A DNA stretch of 64,000 nucleotides from Myxocyprinus asiaticus (GCF_019703515.2 NC_059346.1:13000501-13064500); one strand, 5' to 3'. Positions 10,076 through 21,425 are shown, counted from the first letter of the stretch. Notes: generated by a model from the sequence alone, not told the origin. Made by a program: numbers and translations.

Positions 10076-11504
10076 TGCTGCGTTCCATTCAAGTTGGATG
10101 TGGGATATTCCTACTTGATATCTCCGACCATAAATGCATTCCATTCCCCGATATTCAGAACTGCAACACTCCTGTTAGCTTAGCAGGGGTTTGACTCTCA
10201 TTAGAGATGTCTCCTGGCAACCCAACTGATAAACAATGCTGCAGCGCTAGCATATGTGCTTCAGGTTTACGATTATCAAAAGAGATTATAATGTTTTGTA
10301 CAACTGTTTCTGCAGGCGTTTGTTAAACAAACTTTAATATTATGTAATGTGAAAACTAACTCATTTATTGATATTACTTAAAGGAATAGTTCACCCAAAA
10401 ATGAAAATTTGCTGATAATTTACTCACTCTCAGGCCATCCAAGATGCATCCCAGTTTCTTTCTTCATCAAAACAGAATTTAAGATTTTTAGGATTTCATT
10501 TCAGGCCTCCTCCTCTAAACAATGCAAGTGAATATCCTCCATTTTTTTGACAGTCCAAAATGCATATTTAGGGTGCATCAAAATAATCCACACAACAAAT
10601 AAAGTTCTTCTGAATGCAAACGATTGATTATTTTGAGAAACAAAACAATACTTATATACTTTTTAACTACAAATGTTCACTTTCATCTCTGTGACTGCGC
10701 TCATGAGAGGGATAACGTAAGCTCGTTGGTAAGGTCAAGCGTAATGTGGAAGAGTCAGGAAGCGCGTCATTGTTTACAAGAGAAACTTGTGCCGTTCACA
10801 AACCAAAACAGTCCAAAACAATTTCAAAACAATATAACATAATTTAAAAAATCATTTCCAAATAATAATAATAAAAAAAAGATGTAAACAATGACGCGCT
10901 TCCTGAGTCCTCCTCCACGTGACGTGTGACCTTACCAACGAGCTTACATCTTCCCTCTCATGAGTGCAGTCACGGAGATCTACGGAAGCGAACATTTGTA
11001 GTTAAAAAGTATATACTGTAAGTATTGTTTTGTTTCTAAAAATAATCAATCATTTGCATTCAAAAGAACTTTACTTGTCGACTGGAGTTGTGTGGATTAT
11101 TTTGATGCACCCTAAATATGCATTTTGGACCGTCAAAAAAATGGAGGACATTCACATGTATTGTTTAGAGGAGGAGGCCTGAAATGAAATCCTAAAAGTC
11201 TTCAATTCTGTTTTGATGAAGAAAGAAACTGGGATACATCTTGGATGGCCTGAGGGTGAGTACATTTTCATTTTTGGGTGAACTATTCATTTAATAAAGT
11301 GAATGTTTATCACTTACTTTGTATATCTCCCTGAGTGTCGACATGTTTGTGTGACATCATGCCCCTGCATCTCGGTGAAATTGGAGTTGAGAATTTCTAC
11401 ACGAGCTTCACAAGTTGTAATTCTGACTTCAAGATGCATTCCATTGCACTTTTTCTAGTAGGAAGTTGTAAAATCCGACTTTCCGAGTTGAATGGAACGC
11501 AGCA
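10076..11504. mobile_element. Foldback DNA element with TGCTGCGTTCCATTCAA ends, interrupted by a nested MITE
   Basis: Both ends are the same 17 bases in inverted orientation: TGCTGCGTTCCATTCAA at 10076 and its complement ending at 11504. A related, uninterrupted copy of 551 bases lies at 61430-61980. Here the element is split between 10380 and 11291 by a 910-base hairpin MITE. The flanking parts line up with the 61-kb copy on both sides of the insertion. There is no coding sequence. Confidence 0.8.
10381..11290. mobile_element. Long-hairpin MITE, PIF/Harbinger-like (TTA target duplication)
   Basis: The ends are AAGGAATAGTTCACCCAAAA and the complement of TTTTGGGTGAACTATTCAT. Flanking TTA at 10378-10380 and 11291-11293 is a likely 3-base target duplication, since the uninterrupted relative has a single TTTAATAA there. 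Two arms of roughly 400 bases are inverted copies along most of their length (for example ACCTTACCAACGAGCTTAC at about 10930-10948 against GTAAGCTCGTTGGTAAGGT at 10718-10736). The middle of about 100 bases is A-rich. No open frame is convincing. The 3-base TWA duplication points to PIF/Harbinger; that class is an inference. Confidence 0.8.
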
Positions 11505-12417
11505 CTACTTTTCAAAACTTGATCTGACGCTGAATGCTCAAGCAGCCTAATTTACACTTAGAAAATTCCTGATGTTGCTATAACAATGCAAAAAAGCACT
11601 TACCAATTTGCTTGAAGTGAAAATCAGCCCTCCTTTCCTGATTAATAAATTAAGCAATCACATGGTCATGCAGAACATCTCGTGTTTTTAGAGATCCTTA
11701 TGGATTTTTCTCAATGGCGATAGCGGCAGTGATGACAGACAACTCGTCAGCAAGATCTCGCTCTTCTCTTTCAAATTACATACATAAAGCGTGATTGCGT
11801 CACTCAAGGCCAGCTAGAAGGCCTTGACCGGGACATATCCTAAAGATCACACCCACCAAGAACAAATAAATCAATCTGATTGGCTGATGAATCTGACAAT
11901 CTGACTTTAGTTGCCCATTCATTTGCACTGTTGAGGGATTCTGTAGAAATTCTGAAGGCCTGACGGGGTGGAGCTCAAACTCACGCGCTGCTTCGGGCAT
12001 GCGATTTGTGAAACAGTTGTCACACTGTGCTTGTAAGCATCAAGGAATACATTCTGACTGGATAAACTTTTTGTTTGTCTCTATTTGTTTGTAGATTAAT
12101 TAAGAGTGGAAAGCGATTAAAAATACATAGGCAAAAAGGTGATTGAGAATGAAAGGATTAAAAATATTTTATTTGGCATGTTAGGCCCTGAGGATTCTCC
12201 ACTGCGTTTTTTTTTTAATTTTACTAAATAATAAAACATTGTTTTTAAATGCATTTTCTGTCTTTTGAAGGAATAAACAATTGTCTCTGGTTGTATTAAC
12301 TCATGAAACGTAATATAAATGAATTGTTATAAAAAATAAAAAAGTTCTGTTAATCTGTTGGTGTTGGCGGTATGATTCTATTCTGGATAAACTCCATGCC
12401 ACTTATATGGACACTTA
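11505..12417. other. Non-coding stretch
   Basis: No gene or recognisable repeat end is seen. The sequence is AT-rich with a few GC-richer patches near 11690-12000. Confidence 0.5.
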
Positions 12418-12700
12418 AAGGAATAGTTCACCCAAAAATGAAAATTCTCTCATAATTTACTCACTCTCAAGCCATCCCAAATGTATATGACTTTCTTTCT
12501 TCTGCAGAACAGAAATGAAGATTTTTATAAGAATATCTCATCTCTGTAGGTCCTCACAATGCAAGTGAATTGGTGCCAAAATTTTGACGCTGCAAAAAGC
12601 ACACAAAGGCAGCATAAAAGTAATCCATATGACTCTAGTGGTTAAATCAGTGTCTTCAGAAGTGATATGATAGGTGTGGGTGAGAAACAGATCGATATTT
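12418..12700 (+). mobile_element. Left arm of the AAGGAATAGTTCACCC MITE family
   Basis: Starts after TTA with the family end, then the typical run through CTCATAATTTACTCACTCTC and CATCCCAAATGTATATGAC. It stops where a second copy begins at 12701; no right arm is present. Confidence 0.75.
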
Positions 12701-13325
12701 AAAGGAATAGTTTACAGAAAAATGAAAATTCTCTCATTATTCACTTACCCTGATACCATCCCAGATGTGTATGACTGTCTTTCTTCAGCAGAATACAAAA
12801 TAAGATTTTTAGAAGAAGACAGAGCTCTTTCAGGTCCTTATAATGGAAGTACACGGGTGCCAGCACTTTGATGGTCCAACAGCATAAAAGTAATCCATGC
12901 CACTCCAGTCGATCAATGAATGTCTTCTGAAGCGAATCGATAGGTTTATGTAAGAAACAAGTTGATAATTAAAAAGTTTTTAACTTTAAATCGGTGCTTC
13001 CATCCAGGGCTCTGACGCTGTTTAAAATGGCCGAACTCTCGTGTGACGTTCGTTCTTCTTTTGTAACTAAGCGCCGCTTCTGAATTCACGCGTGCACTCG
13101 CCGACATGCTTAGGTCACTTTTTAAAAGTTAATAACATTTTAATGATCTATTTATTTTTTACGCAAATGTATCGATTTGATTCAGAAGACATTCATTGAT
13201 CGACTGGAGTTGTGTGGATAACTTTTATGCTGTCTAAATATGACTTTTGTCAAATTGCTGGCACCCATGTACTTCCATTATAAGGACCTGACAGAGCTCT
13301 ATCTTCTTCTAAAAATCTTAATTTG
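12701..13325. mobile_element. Second MITE copy with inverted arms, right end missing
   Basis: Starts AAAGGAATAGTTTACAGAAA. The left arm at about 12790-12905 is complementary to 13190-13325 (AGGTCCTTATAATGGAAGTA against TACTTCCATTATAAGGACCT). The outer right terminal repeat is absent, so the copy is truncated near 13325. Confidence 0.75.
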
Positions 13326-15500
13326 TGTTTTGCTTGTTTGCTTGGCTTGTTTAAGCATTCTGTCAATGTAAATCTATGGGATTTTTCAGATTTTTGATTG
13401 TCTGTCGTAGGTTTGTGGATGTAGCTTGAAAACTCGAGGAGTTAGTGTTAGAAATGTTGGTTTCTGTTCAGGGATTTTCAAAAAACCGACATCAAAATTA
13501 GTAGTTTCAGCCTATAATATGTATCTTAAATATAGATAAATAGTTTTCGTGCAACCACTTACCTTAAAATAATTGTAAATTCAAAAAGCCATTTTTTTCT
13601 TGGACATGCAAAGATGTTATAAAATTCAATATATTTTGAAAGGTTATCATTACTTAAAATATCAGGGGGTACTTCAAGTATATGATTGCAGGGAACCCCT
13701 GCATTAGTGAACAGTGTAGTAGTATAGAATTGATATGCGGTCACAGGTGTGCATTCTGTATGCCGGCAACTTCGAATATGGCTCATCCAATCAAATTTTA
13801 GAGCTGGAACTAAGCATTTTATAATTAAGACTTTCAACTGTTATTGAGTTTATTTGATTGTGTGTGCTCCCAGCTCTGAAGGGGTTGCTATTCAAAGTCC
13901 TTCTACTGTTCTCTTCATTGTCAAAGTCCCGCTTTCTCCAGCAGAGACAAATGGACAGGCCCTGCGCTCCATCACTTAATAAAATTGCAGCATCTCAAGA
14001 GTACAAGTGTATTCCCCAAAACTCAAGGTAAGACAGTTAATTGTTCACGTAACAATGAAGACAAGACCTGCTAAATTTTGGACAGGAATTGTGTTGCTCA
14101 TTTTTCACACCGCACTGCACTTTTATTCCCTGCTTGTACTTCTTATGTTGTCTTTAAAAAAATAAATAATAATAAGCTGAATTTTGATAGTTATCATTTA
14201 TTCACCCTTATGAATTTCCAACCCTTTATTATTTTCTTTCAGCCATTGAACACAAAATGAGATGTTAGGTAAAATGTCAAAGTCGTTCTTTTCAATACAA
14301 CAAAAGCGGTGCCTAAAGACACATCGCACCAGGTTTGAAGTCAAACAGCATTGGTTCACACATTTTACTTGGCAACATGGAACAACTTGGAGGAGAGTCA
14401 ATGATGACAAAATTTTATTTTCCTTTAACCTTGCTATTGGGGAACTAGCCCTGTTATAAGTTTATGGCAACATTATTTAAAGTCTCAGATTCCGCCAGCC
14501 CTTGTTGTGTGGCAATAAATAATTAAAGATTCTAATGATTCTATTAAACTTCTATTGAAATCATTTTATTGAAATTATTATAAATGTACTAGATGCTTTT
14601 GGTTACTATTAGGGATGTGCATGGATAGTTATTCAGTTAACTGTTCGACGTACCTGTATCTGAATACCAAAATCACTATTCGGTTATTCTACACATGCAA
14701 TAGAGGTCTTCAACCCGACACGAGCCCAATGGGACCCAACATTCTGGGCCGGGTTCGGGCCAGTTTTTTAAATATGGGGCAAGTTAGGGGCTGTTCATAC
14801 ATGTTTTTGAGTGTGTCAAGTGTAAACGTGCTGGACAAACATATTTGAACGTTGCGCCACATTTCACCGTTTTTTTGTTTGTTTGTTTTTTCAGCATTTT
14901 GTGAAGGATTACTGTATTTTTTTGACATTGTGTCAAGTTAAAAAGAATTTTTAACTTGACACAATGAAGTCTCGAGACACCTGCATATATTATTCATTGC
15001 ACTGCATCTAGATTGTTTTTAGCGCAGATGACACAAAACTTCAACATTCTGAAAAAGATCAGGTTACAAAGAGAGACTTCATAAGACTGTTACACTGTTA
15101 CAACTGATTCCAGATTGTTTTTCACCTGGCAGATTCAACACTTGATAAATAGATAGCCAATGCTTTCTTTCCCTTTTGCTGTGGTATGCAGACAATAATT
15201 CCACAAGTTAAATTCTAAACCATTTAAAAATCAAAGCATCCCGAAGAGGCTAATCAACCACAGCAGTGTAACTTCACGCACATGACAATACTAGCGTTCC
15301 CTGCCTCACGTAAATGTGAACCTGTCTGGGCAGAGGACATATCAGGTCTGGCATTTAGGAGAATTATGTAACTTTTTTTTTATGTCAAAATATGTTCTAC
15401 TATCCCAGTTTATTGATCATTGACAAATATATGTAAGCCATTTGTGGGTTTGCCTCCCCCATAAGTATAAACACTGAGCCTCCCAGGCATTATCAAAACA
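13326..15500. other. Mostly non-coding stretch with DNA-transposon fragments
   Basis: No gene is recognised. Near 14610-14700 is TTAGGGATGTGCATGGATAG and near 14700-14775 is CCGACACGAGCCCAATGGGA; both look like ends of known teleost DNA repeats, but no partner ends are found. A perfect hairpin lies at 14926-14966. Confidence 0.45.
14926..14966. repeat. Perfect 19-bp inverted repeat with 3-base loop
   Basis: CATTGTGTCAAGTTAAAAA, spacer GAA, then the exact reverse complement. Confidence 0.9.
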
Positions 15501-15513
15501 TTAAGTTTGGGGT

Positions 15514-15768
15514 GTGGTTACTTGTAGTAAGCTGTTCAGCCAGGGGAATATGAACATCTATGCCAGACGTGTAAATAGAAAAATACATTTACCTTTGCCT
15601 ACAGATGTTAAAGCTAAAATTCAAAGACTTGCTAAAAGACACAGAGACCGAGAACGGAGTAAAACCAGAGTGAACCCTGGCGTCGCACTTACAAGGTGGA
15701 GGACTTTGAGGGAATTTTTGGGGTTCAGTAGAGACGCCAAACTTGCCGAGTTGCTTCTCGACAGGTAA
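15514..15768 (+). CDS. Possible exon or small ORF, basic protein, function unknown
   Basis: An 84-codon open frame, here opening at a GTG; the first ATG-led stretch starts at MNIYARRVNRKIHLPLP. It is very basic in the middle (KIQRLAKRHRDRERSKTR) and ends with an amphipathic segment, WRTLREFLGFSRDAKLAELL then LDR. That ending resembles a short motif I have seen in teleost zinc-finger-type proteins (aromatic-W, then G, D, then A..LL..), but I cannot name the family. The frame closes at the TAA inside AG|GTAATC, which reads as a splice donor, and CTGTTCAG upstream (about 15531-15538) could be an acceptor. This could be a host exon, an exon of a captured transposase, or chance. No second exon is established. 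Confidence 0.3.
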   Translation: MVTCSKLFSQGNMNIYARRVNRKIHLPLPTDVKAKIQRLAKRHRDRERSKTRVNPGVALTRWRTLREFLGFSRDAKLAELLLDR

Positions 15769-16254
15769 TCTACACAAGGTATTGCCACACAAGTTAGCTC
15801 ATTACTGTTGAGATCCAAATAAATGTATAAGATACTCTGAATATGTATCGTTACACTTACTATTTACCAGAAGAACCATCATACCTCATGTGCTGGATCC
15901 CCAGCACACCCAGCTTCTGTTCAATCCAGTAATGTTATAGGACGACCCAGTTCCTCTGCCGCGCTTTCTGTCTGGTGTGTATATTTTATAGTGGTCTTAT
16001 TCATTACAGCGTTAAACGTTTTATCACCTTTTATTTAGTATGGCCAATATTTTGTTGGAGAATCAGTTAGTGCGAAAGGGCATGATGAGTCTAAGAGGTG
16101 TTGGCAAAGACTGTTTGAAAACATACTTTATTTTTGTAATTTCGATGGTGCCACTAGTAGTGCTGAAATTACACACTTCACCTTTAAATTATGTATTTTC
16201 TGTTGATTAGGAATACTATTTTGCAGGCAGTGATAGTTTGATTATTTTTCCATG

Positions 16255-16530
16255 CCAAAAAGACCAGCAAAATAACAGCTTGCAATTCCCATGCTGGTCT
16301 AGGGTGGTTAATGCTGGTCTAGCTGATGGACAAGCATAGCCATGCATTTCACCAGCAAAACCTAGCTGGTGAAGTTACCTGACCACCGTGCTCTTTCAGG
16401 TGAAGCTGGTTTAGCTAATTAAGAAGCCTGGTAGGGACACCAGCACACCAGCATCCTATGCTGGGAGACTAGCAAACAAAACACAACATAAGCTGGGGAC
16501 CAGCAATGATGGCCTTTTCAGCAGGGTTGT
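16255..16530. repeat. CTGGT-rich palindromic interspersed repeat
   Basis: Many copies of CTGGT and ACCAG alternate (for example ATGCTGGTCTAG, CTAGCTGGTGAAG, GGTGAAGCTGGTTTAGC, CACCAGCACACCAGCATCC), framed by AAAAAGACCAGC and the region before TTTTCAGCAGGGT. It is a decayed non-coding repeat of DNA-element type. Confidence 0.6.
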
Positions 16531-16654
16531 TTGACTTTAAAATGTGTGATTTTATAATTTAAAGATCTATGTATTGTGTTATTTAGGCTCATAGCTCACT
16601 GTGCACTTTATTTCCTTCTGTTTTTGATAGAGTTTGATGCATATCTATTGCCAG

Positions 16655-16810
16655 GGTTGGGGAGTATGAAATACATGTAACGGGATTACGTATTTAAAAT
16701 ACAAAATATAAGTAACTGTATTACACTACAGTTACAATTTAAATCATTGGTATTTAGAATACTGTTACATTCAAAAAGTATTTTGATTACTGAAGAGATT
16801 ACTTTGAATT
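16655..16810. mobile_element. hAT-like MITE, left half only
   Basis: Begins CAGGGTTGGGGAGTATGAAA and continues through alternating TAAAATAC and TACAGTTAC blocks typical of one teleost hAT-MITE family. No opposite end is found. Confidence 0.5.
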
Positions 16811-17151
16811 TTATTGTCATTTTTTTCATTTAATATTTAGTCCTTTCAGATGGAAAAATGTATACATATAAATGATGCGATCCAAAGTGCATTTGAACAG
16901 CGGTGAAACACTTTCTTATGATGTGTTACATTCATACGAGCAGACAGCGAAGTGAGTTTGAAGTAAGTTTGTAGCACAAGAAATAGAAATAAACCTTGTG
17001 TAAACTGTCAGCTTTATGCTAAGCTAAAATGCTATTTCTAGCCATTTTACATGCACATGATACCAGGCATGATCATATTTTTATCAAGAAAATTCACGTT
17101 GGATCATATTTTCTTTTTTTCTAGTAAGACCTTTGATATTAGGGCAAAAAT

Positions 17152-17760
17152 CATGTTGGTGCAGCTATCATTATGAGGACTCTCCATAGACATAATGATT
17201 TTTATACTGTACGAACTATAGATTCTATCCCCTAACCCTACCCCTAAACCTAACCCTCACAAAAAACTTTCTGCATTTTTACATTTTCAATAAAACATAA
17301 TTTAGTATGTTTTTTAAGCGATTTGAATTATGGAGACACTAGAAATGTCCTCATAAACCACATTTATAGCATAATACACTTGTAATTACCAGTTTGTAAC
17401 CTAAAAAAATGTCCTCGTAAACCACTTAAACCTGCCCACACACACACACACACACACTCACATGTTGGTGCAGCTATCCTGATGAGGACTCTCCATAGAC
17501 ATAATTATTTTTATACTGTACAAACTATAGATTCTATCACCTAACCCTACCCCTAAACCTAACCCTCTCAATAAACTGCATTTCTGCATTTTTATATTTA
17601 AAAAAAAACATAGTTTAGTATGTTTTTTAAGCAATTTGAATTATGGGGACACTAAAAATGTCCTCACAAACCACATTTATAGCATAATACCCTTGTAATT
17701 ACCAGTTTGTAACCTAAAAAAATGTCTTCATAAACAACTCAAACCCATTTTGTTATCTTC
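17152..17760. repeat. Direct tandem duplication of about 309 bp
   Basis: Unit 1 starts CATGTTGGTGCAGCTATC at 17152 and unit 2 repeats it at 17461. Both run through TCTATC..CTAACCCTACCCCT, GTATGTTTTTTAAGC and TTACCAGTTTGTAACCTAAA. The copies differ at scattered bases. An (AC)n tract at about 17435-17458 sits at the junction. Confidence 0.9.
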
Positions 17761-17769
17761 AAAACATTG

Positions 17770-18660
17770 CCAATTGGAGGCCTGTTTCCCTTTTGTGCTC
17801 CCAGTACAAAGTCCTGTCCAAAGCTCTAGCTATAAGACTAAGTAAAGTAATAGGAGAAGTGATACATCATGATCAGACATACTGCATACCCAAAAGGTCA
17901 ATTGTTGATAATATAACTCTAATTAGGGATGTTTTGGAAGTCTCAAAGCTATTGGGTATTAATACTGGTCTTATTTAATTAAACCAAGAAAAGGCTTTTG
18001 ACCGGGCTGATCACCTGTATTTGTGGCATATATTAGAATCTTTCGGTTTCAGCCCTGGTTTCATAGCCATGATCAGAGTTATGTATTGTGAAATTGAGAG
18101 TGTACTCAAAATCAATGGTGGTATGTGTGCCCCATTTAAAGTACAGAGAGGGGTTAGGCAGGTTGTATGATGTCTGGAATGTAGTATGCATTGGCCATAG
18201 AACCTCTGCTTTTTAGATTACGAATTGAGCTAAATGGTTTGTCTTTACCACAATGTAATGATGTTTTTTATCTTTCTGCATATGCATAAGATGTTATTGT
18301 TTTTATAAATGGGAGTGATGATGTTCAGAAACTAGAATGTATTGTTTATGATTTTAAAGACATTTCATCAGCAATTGAGAATTGGAAAAAAAAGTGAAGC
18401 CTTATTGGTTGGGGATTGGAATGGGGGGATTCCTAATTTACCAGGGGGTTTATTTTGGCAAAGAGAAGGGATAAAATACCTTGCAGTATTTTTAGGCAAT
18501 GAGTCTTTTTTTCAGAAGAATTGGGAAGGAATGGCAGACAAGGAAATAGGATATTTGAAAAAAATGGAAATGGTTGCTTCCTCAAATGTCTCTTATAGGA
18601 CACACACATATATAATTCATAATCTAGTGACTTCCTCCCTGTGGCACAGACTTGCTTGTA
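17770..18660 (+). pseudogene. LINE reverse transcriptase fragment (dead)
   Basis: In the family this enzyme primes cDNA synthesis at a nicked target. Visible in order: ANWRPVSLLCSQYKVLSKAL (fingers), DNITLIRDVLE, then motif A as LNQEKAFDRADH (family form LDQEKAFD, so the catalytic Asp reads Asn), MIRVMYCEIESVLKINGG, and PFKVQRGVRQ (motif B), followed by a disrupted stretch. Motif C is YA-stop-D-VIVF near 18280-18300, where YADD is expected. A stop after GINTGLI (about 17976) and later frame changes also break it. Motif A, motif B and Tx1/L1-style wording support the clade call. Confidence 0.8.
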
Positions 18661-18872
18661 TTGAACCTCCTGTTGGTTTTTAATAAAAAATTCAGGCAGA
18701 AAAGACTTCTTTTGCGAAAATTTGCACTGGATTGCTCAAAGTGTTTTATATCTGCCTAAAGGAGGTCAAGGTTTAGAGGTGCCGCTTATCGCCTTCAGTT
18801 TTTACAGAAATTCCTGCTGGGATCTGAAAAGCTGGTGTGGAGATCATTAGCTCAATGCATTCTGCATAGAGT

Positions 18873-19680
18873 GAGTAGACTGGGCCTGGACACTTCTTTG
18901 TTTTTAATGGATTCTAACAAACTGGATTTTAGAGGAGTACATTCTTTTTACAGAGTTCTTTTTAAAGTATGGAGCCTGTTTAAACATCAATGGATGGAGC
19001 CAGCTGTCTCTTCATTGGCTACTTGAGGAGCCCATTGTGTGTGGTGCATGTTTTGATGTTTCCGGTGAAGACTCTACAGAAGCAGATCTTTGCAATTTAG
19101 ACAAATGGTAAGCAAAGCGGGTCTTGATTTTAGAGATGCAGAGGCTGTTTCAACTTTTCTTGGAGTGAGGTCTATATGATTCACTAAATGTTTCTTGGAT
19201 AAACTGCATGGGCCTTTAAAAATAGAAGAAAGAGCTTTACATGAGGAGTACAGTAAGAAGTTGATAACTCCCGATTGAGTAGACTGGGCCTGGACACTTC
19301 TTTGTTTTTAATGGATTCTAACAAACTGGATTTTAGAGGAGTACATTCTTTTTACAGAGTTCTTTTTAAAGTATGGAGCCTGTTTAAACATCAATGGATG
19401 GAGCCAGCTGTCTCTTCATTGGCTACTTGAGGAGCCCATTGTGTGTGGTGCATGTTTTGATGTTTCCGGTGAAGACTCTACAGAAGCAGATCTTTGCAAT
19501 TTAGACAAATGGTAAGCAAAGCGGGTCTTGATTTTAGAGATGCAGAGGCTGTTTCAACTTTTCTTGGAGTGAGGTCTATATGATTCACTAAATGTTTCTT
19601 GGATAAACTGCATGGGCCTTTAAAAATAGAAGAAAGAGCTTTACATGAGGAGTACAGTAAGAAGTTGATAACTCCCGATT
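18873..19680. repeat. 404-bp tandem duplication with no difference seen by eye
   Basis: Bases 18873-19276 and 19277-19680 read the same throughout: both start GAGTAGACTGGGCCTGGACA and end GATAACTCCCGATT. The duplication lies inside the LINE relic. No mismatch was seen on direct reading, so it is either very recent or an assembly artefact. Confidence 0.93.
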
Positions 19681-19971
19681 GCAGAGATCCTTTCCCAGAA
19701 ATAAGTATTATACCTGCTTTTATTTTTATTATAACTACTCCAGTCCTCTGTTGAAAATAGAGACAGATGAACAAATCGATTTCTTTTCAGAAAAAGGGAA
19801 CATTTTGTATAGGAGCATAGTGAAGGCAACAAATGTAAATTTTTTTAAAGAATAGAAAAGATACAGTATGGAGGGACAAGTTTAGGTATTCTTGAAACAA
19901 GAAAACCAGTGTGTAGGATATTTTATAAACCTCCATTAACAAAGAGATCTGGTGATATCCAATGGTGAATA

Positions 19972-20160
19972 TTGCATGGGGCTGTAGCAGTAAATTCGTT
20001 TGTGTCTAGGTTGAACCCTAATGTATCTGACAAATGCCCTTTCTGTGATGAAAGAGAAACAGTGTTCCATTTTTTCATGCATTGTAGTAGACTTTCTCCT
20101 CTGTTTGATCTTTTATATTTTGTTTGGTTTTTGTTTTTATTCTTTTGGAGTTTTTTTTTA
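19972..20160 (+). pseudogene. LINE ORF2 C-terminal Cys/His segment
   Basis: The frame reads HGAVAVNSFVSRLNPNVSDK then CPFCDERETVFHFFMHC. The C-x2-C ... H ... C pattern with HFFMHC is the C-terminal motif of L1/Tx1 LINE proteins. It lies in a different continuous block from the RT fragment, about 1.3 kb downstream, so the ORF is split. It is non-functional in this copy. Confidence 0.7.
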
Positions 20161-20484
20161 CAATACAGAATTTTATCCTTGGTTATACTTATAGTTTGAA
20201 AATAAATTTTAAATGTCAGTTAACAAATGTCATTGTTGGTAATTTTAGCTATTTACGTAACTAGGAGAAATAAAATGGAACATAAACCAGGCCAAGATCT
20301 TGTACCAGTTTTTATAAAATATTGTGAAATCACAAATTGTTATTGAGTTTAACTTTTATAAATTGATAAGTGCAATGAATACTTTTGTAATTGAAAGGTG
20401 TTAAGGTAAACATTTTTTTTTATTTTTTTTATGGAAAGTTTGTGTAATTGAGATATGTTTGTAATAAAATGTTTGTTAAAATTC

Positions 20485-20485
20485 A

Positions 20486-20523
<38 letters not shown>

Positions 20524-20560
20524 TCTCTCCCGCTCTCCCTCTCTCTCTCTCTCTGTCTCT
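20485..20560. repeat. (CT)n microsatellite
   Basis: CT repeats with a few interruptions. The minus strand gives a false open frame rich in Arg/Glu. Confidence 0.95.
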
Positions 20561-20802
20561 GGAGTATTGATCTGAAGAGGTGAGCTATTCTATTGGACTG
20601 AGAAAGAAAGTGCATTATTCATGCACAAAATCATCACTTCATACTGCTGCCTCCCAATTAGCAGTAGAGATATAGGTCAATAGATGCCTGTGTCATTAGA
20701 GAAAAATGAACACAAAACATGCAGCTATGGGGAAGAGAGCTCCACAGATGCTCTTTTGGAAAATAATGCACAGGAATGAGTTCTGAACCCAGAAAAAGGC
20801 AA

Positions 20803-21069
20803 CAATGAAACTTCAGTCATTATTTACTCACCCTCATGTTGTTCAAAACCTATATGACTTTCTTTCTTCTGTGGAATACAAAATGAGTTAGTTTCAGTCA
20901 CCCGTAGCTTTAATTGTATGGAGAAAAACGCAATGAAAGTTTCCTAACATTCTGCCTAAAATCACCTTTTGTGTTCTATGGAAGAAAGCAAGTCATATGG
21001 GTTTGGAACAACATGAGCGTGAGTAAAGGAAGACAGAATTTTCCTTTTTGGATGAACTATTCTTTTAAC
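20803..21069. mobile_element. MITE of the AAGGAATAGTTCACCC family
   Basis: The left part has TTATTTACTCACCCTCATGT and TATATGACTTTCTTTCTTCT; the right part has the inverted AAGCAAGTCATATGGGTTTG and ends TTTTTGGATGAACTATTCTT. The left-most terminal bases are degraded. Confidence 0.7.
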
Positions 21070-21419
21070 AATATTGGAAGGAGATCATATTTTCTTTTTT
21101 CCACTCTTCTTATTGTCCTGTTATGAGGCAGGTAACAAGATTCTCCGCTGAGTTTGCAAACTTGTTCCCTGTGTCACCTCCAGTCTTGCAAACTGCCTAG
21201 ATTGAGGTGGGATTTACCCAAATCTCAAGGTAAATGTCCTGCAGTCTAATCCAGGCTACCTTTCCTGGCTTGTATAAAATCTGTCTGGGGGGCAAATGGA
21301 TTTGTACCCATGGGCCAGAGCCAAGCTCACGATCTAGACAAATCTTGCCCCTACCTCATTATTGTTTGCAGTTCACTCACTGGCACCCCTAAAAACAGAG
21401 GGATACAAATCCTAGATCG

Positions 21420-21425
21420 AGAGAA

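Larger units (their letters stand above)
17765..20480 (+). mobile_element. 5'-truncated L1/Tx1-like LINE relic
   Basis: It begins inside the reverse transcriptase and runs to a C-terminal Cys/His motif and a possible 3' end with AATAAA near 20462, just before a CT microsatellite. The endonuclease and ORF1 are absent. It contains a 404-base tandem duplication (18873-19680). The plus-strand frame is interrupted by stops and frameshifts. Confidence 0.75.

Noticed and set aside
17230..17260. Telomere-like CTAACCCTACCCCTAAACCTAACCC text, also near 17535-17565 and, inverted, near 33482
   Set aside because: Short, imperfect and part of a 309-base dispersed repeat; not a telomere or interstitial telomere array.
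20349..20615. Minus-strand frame rich in Arg-Glu
   Set aside because: Produced by the (CT)n microsatellite; no protein-like sequence outside the repeat.
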